NCBI GenBank assembly: GCA_000023185.1
Contig: CP001622.1
Location: 3,286,001-3,350,000 of the forward strand
DNA from: Rhizobium leguminosarum bv. trifolii WSM1325
GTDB lineage: Bacteria > Pseudomonadota > Alphaproteobacteria > Rhizobiales > Rhizobiaceae
DNA: 64,000 nt
Reading direction: 5' to 3'
In this document: positions 7,976 through 15,806 of the stretch, in pieces
Position numbering within the stretch: position 1 is the stretch's first letter
How the letters are laid out: the number at the start of each line of letters is the position of its first letter
Translations under genes and position numbers: made by a program
The notes under the pieces: model-generated
Database searches by the model: none
Seen by the model: the letters and a program-made list of their open reading frames with translations, nothing else
What the model was told of the DNA's origin: nothing

Positions 7976-9430
7976 ATGACCACAGTCATCAAGAACGGCA
8001 CCATCGTCACCGCCGACCTGACCTATAAGGCTGACGTGAAAATCGACGGCGGCAAGATCATCGAGATTGGTCCGAACCTCTCGGGCGACGAGACGCTGGA
8101 TGCGACCGGCTGTTATGTAATGCCCGGCGGTATCGATCCGCACACCCACCTCGAAATGCCCTTCATGGGTACTTATTCCTCCGACGATTTCGAAAGCGGC
8201 ACGCGCGCCGCCCTTTCCGGCGGCACGACCATGGTGGTCGATTTCGCCCTGCCCGCCCCCGGCCAGTCGCTGCTCGAGGCGCTGACCATGTGGGACAACA
8301 AATCGACCCGCGCCAATTGCGACTATTCCTTCCACATGGCGGTCACCTGGTGGAGCGAGCAGGTCTTCAAGGAGATGGAGACCATCGTCCGCGACAAGGG
8401 CATCAACACCTTCAAACACTTCATGGCCTACAAGGGCGCGCTGATGGTGGACGATGACGAGATGTTCGCGTCGTTCCAACGCTGCGCCGAACTCGGCGCC
8501 CTGCCGCTCGTCCATGCCGAAAATGGCGACGTCGTCGCCTCGATGTCGGCAAAGCTGCTTGCCGAGGGCAATAACGGCCCCGAGGCGCATGCCTACTCCC
8601 GCCCGGCGGAAGTCGAGGGTGAGGCCACCAACCGCGCCATCATGATCGCCGACATGGCCGGCTGTCCTGTTTATATCGTCCACACCTCCTGCGAACAGGC
8701 CCACGAGGCGATCCGCCGCGCCCGCGCAAAGGGCATGCGTGTCTATGGCGAACCGCTGATCCAGCACCTGACGCTCGACGAGAGCGAATATTCGAATCCC
8801 GACTGGGATCATGCGGCCCGCCGGGTGATGTCGCCGCCTTTCCGCAACAAGCAGCATCAGGATTCGCTCTGGGCAGGTCTTGCCTCCGGCTCGCTGCAGG
8901 TCGTCGCCACCGACCATTGCGCCTTCACCACGGCGCAGAAGCGTTTTGGCGTCGGCGACTTCACCAAGATCCCGAACGGCACCGGCGGCCTCGAAGACCG
9001 TATGCCGATGCTCTGGACGCATGGTGTCAACACCGGCCGGCTGACGATGAACGAATTCGTCGCCGTCACTTCAACCAACATCGCCAAGATCCTCAACATC
9101 TATCCGAAGAAGGGCGCGATCCTTGTCGGCGCCGACGCTGACATCGTCGTCTGGGACCCGCAACGTTCCAAGACCATTTCGTCCAAGGCCCAGCAGTCGG
9201 CGATCGACTACAACGTCTTCGAAGGCAAGGAAGTGACCGGCCTGCCGCGCTATACGCTGACGCGCGGCGTCGTCGCGATCGAGGAAGGTGCGATCAAGAC
9301 CCGCGAGGGTCACGGCGAATTCGTCAGGCGCGAGCCGGTCACGGCTGTCAGCAAGGCGCTTTCCCAGTGGAAGGATATCACTGCACCGCGCAAGGTGACG
9401 CGTAGCGGCATTCCGGCAAGCGGCGTATGA
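7976..9430 (+). CDS. hydA: Dihydropyrimidinase / D-hydantoinase
   Basis: This 484-residue cyclic amidohydrolase opens dihydrouracil, dihydrothymine or hydantoins to N-carbamoyl amino acids, feeding the M20 enzyme two genes upstream. GGIDPHTHLEMPFMG holds the first metal-binding histidines. KHFMAYKG is the likely carbamylated-lysine region, and TDHCAF supplies the late metal-binding Asp. The start at 7976 is chosen because GAGGA lies 7 bp upstream, whereas the ATG at 7970 is too close to it. Dihydropyrimidine dehydrogenase genes (preTA), often nearby in other bacteria, are not in this window. Confidence 0.92.
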   Translation: MTTVIKNGTIVTADLTYKADVKIDGGKIIEIGPNLSGDETLDATGCYVMPGGIDPHTHLEMPFMGTYSSDDFESGTRAALSGGTTMVVDFALPAPGQSLLEALTMWDNKSTRANCDYSFHMAVTWWSEQVFKEMETIVRDKGINTFKHFMAYKGALMVDDDEMFASFQRCAELGALPLVHAENGDVVASMSAKLLAEGNNGPEAHAYSRPAEVEGEATNRAIMIADMAGCPVYIVHTSCEQAHEAIRRARAKGMRVYGEPLIQHLTLDESEYSNPDWDHAARRVMSPPFRNKQHQDSLWAGLASGSLQVVATDHCAFTTAQKRFGVGDFTKIPNGTGGLEDRMPMLWTHGVNTGRLTMNEFVAVTSTNIAKILNIYPKKGAILVGADADIVVWDPQRSKTISSKAQQSAIDYNVFEGKEVTGLPRYTLTRGVVAIEEGAIKTREGHGEFVRREPVTAVSKALSQWKDITAPRKVTRSGIPASGV

Positions 9431-9488
9431 CGATGGCGTATGACGATACGGCCATCAACCGAGGACCGCTGCCTCTATGCCAATGACC

Positions 9489-9902
9489 TCACGCCGGCAC
9501 CAAAGCGTCCAACTCCGGCAGAAGCACGACGCTTTCCTGCTCGTTCGGATCGGTGCGCGCGATGATCGCCGTGCACGGCGTGCTGCTGAGGTTCGCCGGC
9601 AGGTGTGGCACACCCGCTGGGATATAGAACAACTCGCCGGCATGGACGATGACGTGATGTTCCAGTTCGTCTCCGTACCAGGTATGCGCCTCGCCGGAGA
9701 GCATGTAGATCGCCGTCTCGTGCGCCTCGTGCAGATGCGCCTTGGCGCGCACGCCGGGCGGGATCGTCAACAGATGCATGCAGATGCCCTTGGCGCCGAC
9801 CGTTTCGGCGGCGATGCCTGCGAAATAGCTCAGCCCCTGCTTGCCGTCATAGGCATGATTGGGGCGAACGATATGGCAGGTGGGCTTTGATGTCACGTCC
9901 AT
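9489..9902 (-). CDS. Cupin-domain protein
   Basis: The 137-residue protein is a single cupin barrel. HLHEAHETAIYMLSGEAH matches cupin motif 1, with a His/Glu metal set, and a second histidine-bearing motif follows in ELFYIPAGVPHLP. The start at 9902 has GGAGG 6 bp upstream. It converges on the dihydropyrimidinase gene (58 bp gap) and is divergent from the ABC transporter, so it interrupts the rightward pyrimidine genes. The substrate or binding role is unknown. Confidence 0.8.
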   Translation of the reverse strand: MDVTSKPTCHIVRPNHAYDGKQGLSYFAGIAAETVGAKGICMHLLTIPPGVRAKAHLHEAHETAIYMLSGEAHTWYGDELEHHVIVHAGELFYIPAGVPHLPANLSSTPCTAIIARTDPNEQESVVLLPELDALVPA

Positions 9903-9996
9903 CCTCATCCTCCATGGAGTGTGTCGTCGATAAAACCGGCGGTAATAATAGCACGCAAACCGCGTTCCCGCGGCGAAAACAAGACTGGTCGCATTG

Positions 9997-10773
9997 ATGC
10001 AAGCACCCTCCGTCGTATCCGCCAAGGATCTCTGTCTCACCTACCAGGCCAACGATGGCCCGGTGAACGCACTGAGCAATGTCAATCTCGATGTCCGCAA
10101 GGGCGATTTCGTCTCTTTCATCGGCCCGTCGGGCTGCGGCAAGACCACCTTCCTGCGTGTCATCGCCGATCTCGAGAAGAGCACCTCGGGCGAGATCTCG
10201 ATTAACGGCATGACACCGGAGGAGGCGCGCAAGGCCCGCGCCTACGGCTATGTCTTCCAGGCGCCGGCGCTCTATCCCTGGCGCACCATCGAAAACAACA
10301 TCGCCCTGCCCTTGGAGATCATGGGGTATTCCGGCGCTGACCGGACGCGGCGCATCGCCGAAGCGCTCGATCTCGTCAGTCTTTCGGGCTTCGAGAAGAA
10401 ATTCCCCTGGCAGCTATCCGGCGGCATGCAGCAGCGCGCCTCGATCGCCCGAGCGCTCGCCTTCGACGCCGACCTGCTGCTGATGGACGAGCCCTTCGGC
10501 GCCCTGGACGAGATCGTCCGCGACCATCTGAACGAAGAGCTGCTGAAACTCTGGACCCGCACCAACAAGACGATCTGCTTCGTCACTCATTCCATCCCCG
10601 AGGCGGTCTACCTCTCGACCAAGATCGTGGTCATGTCTCCACGCCCGGGCCGCGTGACCGATGTGATCGACTCGACCCTGCCGGCCGAACGCCCGCTCGA
10701 CATCCGCGAAACCCCCGAGTTCCTAGAGATTGCCCACCGCGTCCGCGAAGGGTTGAGGACGGGGCACGCATGA
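9997..10773 (+). CDS. ABC transporter ATP-binding protein, NitT/TauT type
   Basis: The 258-residue ATPase shows Walker A GPSGCGKTT, signature LSGGMQQRASIARAL and Walker B LLLMDEPFGALD, followed by the switch histidine in CFVTHSIPEA. The sequence belongs to the SsuB/TauB/NrtD branch. With two permeases and an NMT1/THI5-like binding protein it forms a complete importer. Position in the pyrimidine cluster suggests uptake of a pyrimidine, hydantoin or related ring compound; this is inference. A large inverted repeat separates it from the first permease gene. Confidence 0.9.
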   Translation: MQAPSVVSAKDLCLTYQANDGPVNALSNVNLDVRKGDFVSFIGPSGCGKTTFLRVIADLEKSTSGEISINGMTPEEARKARAYGYVFQAPALYPWRTIENNIALPLEIMGYSGADRTRRIAEALDLVSLSGFEKKFPWQLSGGMQQRASIARALAFDADLLLMDEPFGALDEIVRDHLNEELLKLWTRTNKTICFVTHSIPEAVYLSTKIVVMSPRPGRVTDVIDSTLPAERPLDIRETPEFLEIAHRVREGLRTGHA

Positions 10774-10796
10774 GGAGCGGGAGCGTGCGCCCTGGG

Positions 10797-10979
10797 GCCA
10801 CCCCCCTCTGCCCTACCGGGCATCTCCCCCACAAGGGGGGAGATCGATATGCTGCACCGGCTTCCCCAAACAAGGATCGCCGTTCCGTTCGCTGCAGAGC
10901 TAACACGGAGCGAGGCGCTACCCTCCTGCCGATCTCCCCCCTTGTGGGGGAGATGCCCGGCAGGGCAGAGGGGGGTGGC
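10797..10979. repeat. Long inverted repeat, RIME-like, inside the ABC operon
   Basis: Two 49-nt arms (10797-10845 and 10931-10979) are reverse complements at 48 of 49 positions, separated by 85 nt. Each arm also contains a smaller hairpin, CTCCCCCACAAGGGGGGAG. Its size and mosaic palindrome structure resemble the Rhizobium-specific intergenic mosaic elements (RIMEs); the exact family would need a database comparison. It fills most of the 241-bp gap between the ATPase and first permease genes. In RNA it could fold into a very long stem and change expression of the downstream genes. Confidence 0.75.
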
Positions 10980-11014
10980 TGCGCGTTCGACGCCAACCAA
11001 TGGGGGCAGTCGCT

Positions 11015-11944
11015 GTGAAACCCGACACCTTCAAGGACAAGATCGTCCCCGTCACCACAATCCTGCTGGCGCTCGTCGTCATCTGGTATATCGCCGCCAT
11101 CCTCATGAACGCGCCGTTCCAGCGCGACATGGACGGCCGCGCCGGCGTTACACCTACGACCCTCGAATTCATCGGCAAGACTCTGGCGCAGCCGAAGCCG
11201 ATCCTGCCGGCGCCGCATCAGGTGGCGCAGAACGTCTACGAGAACACCTTCCTGCGCAGCCTTTCAAGCAATCGCAGCCTCGTCTATCACAGCTGGGTAA
11301 CGCTCTCCTCCACCCTGCTCGGCTTCGGCTTCGGCATGCTGCTCGGCATCCTTCTCGCCGTGCTGATCGTCCATAACCGCGCCATGGACCGCTCGCTGAT
11401 GCCGTGGCTGGTGGCGAGCCAGACCATACCGATCCTCGCCATCGCGCCGATGATCGTGATCATCTCCTATAACGTGCTGACCGGCGACAATGCCGTTGCA
11501 CATCTCCTCAATCTCGATTCCGACGCCTCCCGGCTCGTGTCGAAGGCGCTGATCTCCACCTACCTCTCCTTCTTTCCGGTCGCCGTCGGCATGGTGAAAG
11601 GGTTGCGTTCACCTGAGATCATGCATCTCGACCTGATGCGCACCTATTATGCCAGCCCGATGCAGACTTTCTGGAAGCTGCGTGTTCCAGCCTCGATCCC
11701 TTTCCTCTTCACCTCGATGAAGGTCGCGATCGCCGCCAGCCTCGTCGGCGCCATCGTCGGCGAGCTGCCGACGGGTGCCGTCGCCGGTATCGGCTCGAAG
11801 CTGCTCGCCGGCTCCTATTACAGCCAGACCATCGATATCTGGGCCGCCCTCGTCGCCGGATCGCTGCTGGCGGGCATCCTGGTTGCGATTGTCGGCGTCG
11901 CGGCGAAGATCGTCGACCGCGCCATGGGCGGGAGGCCGGCATGA
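11015..11944 (+). CDS. ABC transporter permease (first)
   Basis: The 309-residue inner-membrane protein begins with a hydrophobic helix (IVPVTTILLALVVIWYIAA) and has several more. A BPD_transp_1 coupling region is visible around SLVGAIVGELPTGAVAGIGS. The GTG at 11015 is preferred because the preceding run of five G could act as its ribosome site; an in-frame ATG at 11000 is the alternative. It overlaps the second permease by 4 bp (ATGA). Relative to that paralogue it has a longer periplasmic stretch after the first helix. Confidence 0.85.
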   Translation: MKPDTFKDKIVPVTTILLALVVIWYIAAILMNAPFQRDMDGRAGVTPTTLEFIGKTLAQPKPILPAPHQVAQNVYENTFLRSLSSNRSLVYHSWVTLSSTLLGFGFGMLLGILLAVLIVHNRAMDRSLMPWLVASQTIPILAIAPMIVIISYNVLTGDNAVAHLLNLDSDASRLVSKALISTYLSFFPVAVGMVKGLRSPEIMHLDLMRTYYASPMQTFWKLRVPASIPFLFTSMKVAIAASLVGAIVGELPTGAVAGIGSKLLAGSYYSQTIDIWAALVAGSLLAGILVAIVGVAAKIVDRAMGGRPA

Positions 11945-13068
11945 GACATCTGACCTTCTCCTGGCAAGCCATGGTCGCCCTCCTCCTCTGCATCGGGGCA
12001 CTGACGGCCTTGCCGCTTCTGGGCGAGGGCGCGGCGCGCCCCCTCACTGACGGCACGGCAAGCCTCATTTTCATCATCGTCATCGCGGCTGCCCTGCTGT
12101 CTCTAGCGCCGCAGCCGCCGGCCTATCGTGCCACCGTGCTGTTTATCGGCGCGCATGGCGCCGCCTGGATGCTGCTTTCCGCTCTTTCCGGCAACGAGGG
12201 CACGGCGACGCGGGCTTTCTTCTTGCTGCTCTTCGCCTGCTGGCTGCTTGCCTGGCGATGCGTCACCGAGCTGTCGAAACTGCAGCCCGTCACTACTTCC
12301 GGCAAGTCGGCGCTCCAGCTTCTGATTCCGGCGATTTTCGGCGCCTGGATCCTCATTCTCTGGGAGGCGGTCACGCGTGGCGCCGGCGTTCCCTTCATCC
12401 TGCTGCCGCCGCCGAGCGCCATCGGCGCGCGGTTCATGGCATCGCTGCCGATCCTCGGCGCGGACGTCAGGCAGACGATCTTCAAGGCAGTGCTGATCGG
12501 TTATATCGCCGGCTGCCTCAGTGGCTTCGTCGTAGCGGTGCTGGCCGACCGCATCGCCTTCCTGCGCCGCGGCCTTCTGCCGATCGGCAACATGGTTTCG
12601 GCCCTGCCGATCATCGGCGTCGCCCCTGTCATGGTCATGTGGTTCGGCTTCGACTGGCCGTCGAAGGCCGCCGTCGTCATCATCATGACCTTCTTCCCGA
12701 TGCTGGTGAATACCGTAGCCGGCCTTGCCGCCTCCGGCAGCATGGAGCGTGACCTGATGCGCACCTATGCCTCCGGCTATTGGCAGACGCTGCTGAAGCT
12801 CAGGCTTCCGGCGGCAATGCCCTTCATATTCAACGCACTGAAGATCAACTCGACGCTGGCGCTGATTGGTGCCATCGTTGCGGAATTCTTCGGGACGCCG
12901 ATCGTCGGCATGGGCTTCCGTATCTCCACCGAGATCGGCCGCATGAATGTCGACATGGTCTGGGCGGAAATCGCCGTCGCGGCGCTGGCCGGCTCGATCT
13001 TCTATGGCATCATCGCCCTGACCGAACGGGCGGTGACGTTCTGGCATCCGTCTATCCGTGGTGGCTAG
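11941..13068 (+). CDS. ABC transporter permease (second)
   Basis: The 375-residue permease is longer than the usual 250-300 because an N-terminal region of about 120 residues adds three or four extra helices before the conserved transport domain. The coupling-loop region reads RTYASGYWQTLLKLRLPAAMPF, the usual contact with the ATPase. It starts inside the stop of the first permease gene and is followed by the binding-protein gene after 58 bp. Confidence 0.86.
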   Translation: MRHLTFSWQAMVALLLCIGALTALPLLGEGAARPLTDGTASLIFIIVIAAALLSLAPQPPAYRATVLFIGAHGAAWMLLSALSGNEGTATRAFFLLLFACWLLAWRCVTELSKLQPVTTSGKSALQLLIPAIFGAWILILWEAVTRGAGVPFILLPPPSAIGARFMASLPILGADVRQTIFKAVLIGYIAGCLSGFVVAVLADRIAFLRRGLLPIGNMVSALPIIGVAPVMVMWFGFDWPSKAAVVIIMTFFPMLVNTVAGLAASGSMERDLMRTYASGYWQTLLKLRLPAAMPFIFNALKINSTLALIGAIVAEFFGTPIVGMGFRISTEIGRMNVDMVWAEIAVAALAGSIFYGIIALTERAVTFWHPSIRGG

Positions 13069-13126
13069 GCGCGCACGGGCTCCAGAAACGGGTCCGGGCA
13101 TAACTTCAGAGGGTAAGGATAAGAAA

Positions 13127-14098
13127 ATGAGAAAGTTGATGGTTGCAATGATGGCGAGCGCGATGTCGCTTGCATCGGCCCATGCGATGGCCGCCGACAA
13201 GGTGGTGCTGCAGCTGAAATGGGTCACGCAGAGCCAGTTCGGCGGTTATTACGTCGCCAAGGAAAAGGGCTTCTATAAGGAGGAAGGCCTCGACGTCGAC
13301 ATCAAGCCGGGCGGCCCTGATATCGCCCCCGAGCAGGTGATCGCCGGCGGCGGCGCCGATGTCATCGTAGACTGGATGGGCGGTGCCCTGGTTGCCCGCG
13401 AAAAGGGCGTTCCGCTCGTCAACATCGCCCAGCCCTATCAGAAGGCGGGCCTGGAAATGGTCTGCCGCAAGGACGGCCCGATCAAGACCGAAGCCGACTT
13501 CAAGGGCCACACGCTCGGCGTCTGGTTCTTCGGCAACGAGTATCCCTTCTTCGCCTGGATGAACAAGCTCGGCCTGTCCACAGAAGGCGGTCCGAACGGC
13601 GTCACCGTGTTGAAGCAGAGCTTCGATGTGCAGCCGCTTGTCCAGAAGCAGGCCGACTGCATCTCTGTCATGACCTATAACGAATATTGGCAGGCGATCG
13701 ATGCCGGCTTCAAGCCGGAAGAACTGACGGTCTTCAACTACACGGAAATGGGCAACGACCTTCTTGAAGACGGCCTCTATGCGATGGAAGACAAGCTGAA
13801 AGATCCGGCCTTCAAGGAGAAGATGGTCAAGTTCGTCCGCGCATCGATGAAGGGCTGGAAATATGCCACCGAGAATCCCGACGAAGCCGCCGAGATCGTC
13901 ATGGATAATGGCGGCCAGGACGACAACCATCAGAAGCGCATGATGGGCGAAGTCGCCAAGCTGGTCGGCGACAGCTCCGGCAAGCTGGACGAGGCGCTCT
14001 ATGCCCGCACGGCAAAGGCGCTGCTCGACCAGAAGATCATAAGCAAGGAGCCGTCGGGCGCCTGGACGCACGATATCACCGACGCCGCTTCCAAGTAG
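13127..14098 (+). CDS. ABC transporter substrate-binding protein, NMT1/THI5-like
   Basis: The 323-residue periplasmic protein has a Sec signal peptide (basic start MRKLMVAMM, probable cleavage after AHAMA at about residue 22). The mature start, VVLQLKWVTQSQFGGYYVA, is typical of the NMT1/THI5-like family, which binds pyrimidine-related ligands such as thiamine precursors as well as nitrate- or sulfonate-like compounds. The start at 13127 is preceded by GAGGGTAAGGAT. Together with the RutR-like regulator this favours a pyrimidine-type ligand. A terminator follows at 14118-14148. Confidence 0.86.
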   Translation: MRKLMVAMMASAMSLASAHAMAADKVVLQLKWVTQSQFGGYYVAKEKGFYKEEGLDVDIKPGGPDIAPEQVIAGGGADVIVDWMGGALVAREKGVPLVNIAQPYQKAGLEMVCRKDGPIKTEADFKGHTLGVWFFGNEYPFFAWMNKLGLSTEGGPNGVTVLKQSFDVQPLVQKQADCISVMTYNEYWQAIDAGFKPEELTVFNYTEMGNDLLEDGLYAMEDKLKDPAFKEKMVKFVRASMKGWKYATENPDEAAEIVMDNGGQDDNHQKRMMGEVAKLVGDSSGKLDEALYARTAKALLDQKIISKEPSGAWTHDITDAASK

Positions 14099-14117
14099 TT
14101 TCGGCAGGATTGCGAAG

Positions 14118-14148
14118 CGAAACGCGCGGGAGATTTCCGCGCGTTTCG
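14118..14148 (+). terminator. Terminator after the pyrimidine-cluster transporter
   Basis: A perfect 12-bp stem, CGAAACGCGCGG (14118-14129) with CCGCGCGTTTCG (14137-14148), has a 7-nt loop and is followed by a T-rich stretch. It starts 20 bp after the binding-protein stop. Confidence 0.8.
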
Positions 14149-14158
14149 TCATTTTCTG

Positions 14159-14268
14159 GAGCATGATGGCAAAAACTGTCCGCGGTATTCGGACGACATT
14201 CTCTATCTATTTGATTTGGATGCTGATTCAGATTTCCGGTCAGTCGGCCTACATCATCTGCATCCAGC
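14159..14268. repeat. Decayed copy of the two-module palindromic repeat
   Basis: Read on this strand, the segment follows the reverse complement of the intact repeat at 41297-41410 over its whole length: GAGCATGATG, then CGGACGACAT, then TATTTGATTTGGA and GATTCAGATTT in the same order and spacing, with many substitutions. The hairpin arms no longer pair well. The rest of the interval between 14149 and 14603 shows only an AT-rich stretch near 14390 and no credible gene. Confidence 0.6.
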
Positions 14269-14603
14269 AACCGAAAAAAATGCCTTGCAACTGTCGCATT
14301 TTTCGGGCGTCAAACGTCTTAGGGATGAGGCGCGATCAATCTTCGTAATGTTGACATAACCTTGCGGTGATTGATTGACGTCGGAATGGTAATTATTATT
14401 GCCTAATGGGGAATTGTTTTCTGCCGGACTTGTAGATCGAGCAAATCGATACCACCTACAAGCCGAATTTGCCGGCGAGGGATGAAGGCGGCAAAGGATC
14501 GGCGGATACCTCTGAGAATGCAGGAAGGGCAGTGGCCTGATCGCGCGCTGAGTGGCAGACGCTCGAGTTCGGCCAACCTTATCATAAGATTGGACGAACA
14601 CGC

Positions 14604-15794
14604 ATGGTACGCAAGCCGACTGGAATTCTAGGCGCCTCTACTCTTTTTGCAGCGGCACTTGCTGCATCCACCGCATTTTCGCAGGAAGCGCCGGTCGCAA
14701 AACCGCAGCAGAACCTGCCGGCGATCGTCGTCACCACTGCGGTGAACCGCACCCTCGTCGACCGTGTCATCGGCACCGGAACGGTCAAGCCCGTCGAAGA
14801 AGTCTATATCCAGCCGCAGGTCGAAGGCCTCTCGATCCGCACGCTGAAAGCCGATATCGGCGACAAGGTTCAGGCCGAAAGCACGTTGGCGACGCTCAAC
14901 GATGACGCAGTGGTCCTGGAAAAGAGCCAGATGATGGCGACGAAGGCCAAGGGCGAGGCAAGCCTCGCCCAGCTGCGCGCCCAGCTCATCGAGGCGCAGG
15001 CCAATGCCGAACAGGCAAGGCAGCAGCAGGCCCGCGCCCAGGAAATGGTCAAGAAGGGCACGGTTTCCACCGCCCAGGTCGAACAGGCCGATGCGACCGC
15101 CGCAGCAGCCAATGCCCGCGTCGTCTCCGCCGAACAGGCGATCGAGGTCTCCGAAGCGGATCTCAAGGTCTTCGACAGCCAGATCGCCGATGCGGATTTG
15201 AAGCTGGCGCGCACCGACGTGAAGACGCCGGTCGCCGGCACGGTCTCGGCGAAGAACGCCAAGGTCGGCGCCATTGCCGCCGGCAACGGCGATCCGCTGT
15301 TCACCATCATCCGCGACGGTGATATCGAGCTTGTCGCTGAGGTCGCTGAAAGCGATGTCGTCAGGATCATGGCCGGCCAAAAGGCGACGATTTCGCTTTC
15401 CGGCAGCCGTGAGAAGCTTTCCGGCGCCGTACGCCTGGTTTCGCCGACCGTCGATCCGGTCACCCGCCTTGGCCTCGTCCATATCTCCATCGATGATGAC
15501 AGCAAGGCGCGTTCAGGCATGTATGGCAGCGCCGAGATCACCGTGCGCGAGACTGAAGGCGTAGCGCTTCCCCTGACCGCTGTACTCACCGGCAACGAAG
15601 GCTCCTCCGCCCGCAAGGTCGAGGACGGCGTGGTGAAATTCGCCAAGATCGAGACCGGCATCCAGGACGGCGCCTATGTCGAGGTCATCGATGGATTGAA
15701 GACCGGCGACGAGGTCGTGGCCAAGGCGGGCGCTTACGTTCGCGACGGTGACCACATCACGCCGGTGCGTGAACAGCCCCCGGCTTCCAACTAA
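14604..15794 (+). CDS. RND efflux periplasmic adaptor (membrane fusion protein)
   Basis: The 396-residue HlyD-type adaptor has a signal peptide (cleavage near AFSQEA, residue 26). It has a split biotinyl-lipoyl domain (IQPQVEGLSIRTLKADIGDK and TPVAGTVSAKNAKVG) flanking a long Ala/Gln/Glu-rich coiled coil at about residues 100-200, then beta-barrel and membrane-proximal domains. It bridges the inner-membrane pump encoded 12 bp downstream to an outer-membrane channel; no channel gene is present here, so a shared TolC-like protein is likely. No local repressor gene is adjacent. Confidence 0.92.
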   Translation: MVRKPTGILGASTLFAAALAASTAFSQEAPVAKPQQNLPAIVVTTAVNRTLVDRVIGTGTVKPVEEVYIQPQVEGLSIRTLKADIGDKVQAESTLATLNDDAVVLEKSQMMATKAKGEASLAQLRAQLIEAQANAEQARQQQARAQEMVKKGTVSTAQVEQADATAAAANARVVSAEQAIEVSEADLKVFDSQIADADLKLARTDVKTPVAGTVSAKNAKVGAIAAGNGDPLFTIIRDGDIELVAEVAESDVVRIMAGQKATISLSGSREKLSGAVRLVSPTVDPVTRLGLVHISIDDDSKARSGMYGSAEITVRETEGVALPLTAVLTGNEGSSARKVEDGVVKFAKIETGIQDGAYVEVIDGLKTGDEVVAKAGAYVRDGDHITPVREQPPASN

Positions 15795-15806
15795 AGAGAC
15801 CATCCG

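Noticed and set aside
10770..11018. Short open frame between the ATPase and permease genes
   Set aside because: It lies wholly within the long inverted repeat and encodes no recognisable protein.
14163..14348. Small open frame before the RND adaptor gene
   Set aside because: It is contained mostly in the decayed repeat and has no ribosome site or family resemblance.
14351..14403. Promoter for the RND operon based on TTGACA at 14351
   Set aside because: No acceptable -10 hexamer lies 16-18 bp downstream of it or of the TTGACG at 14375.
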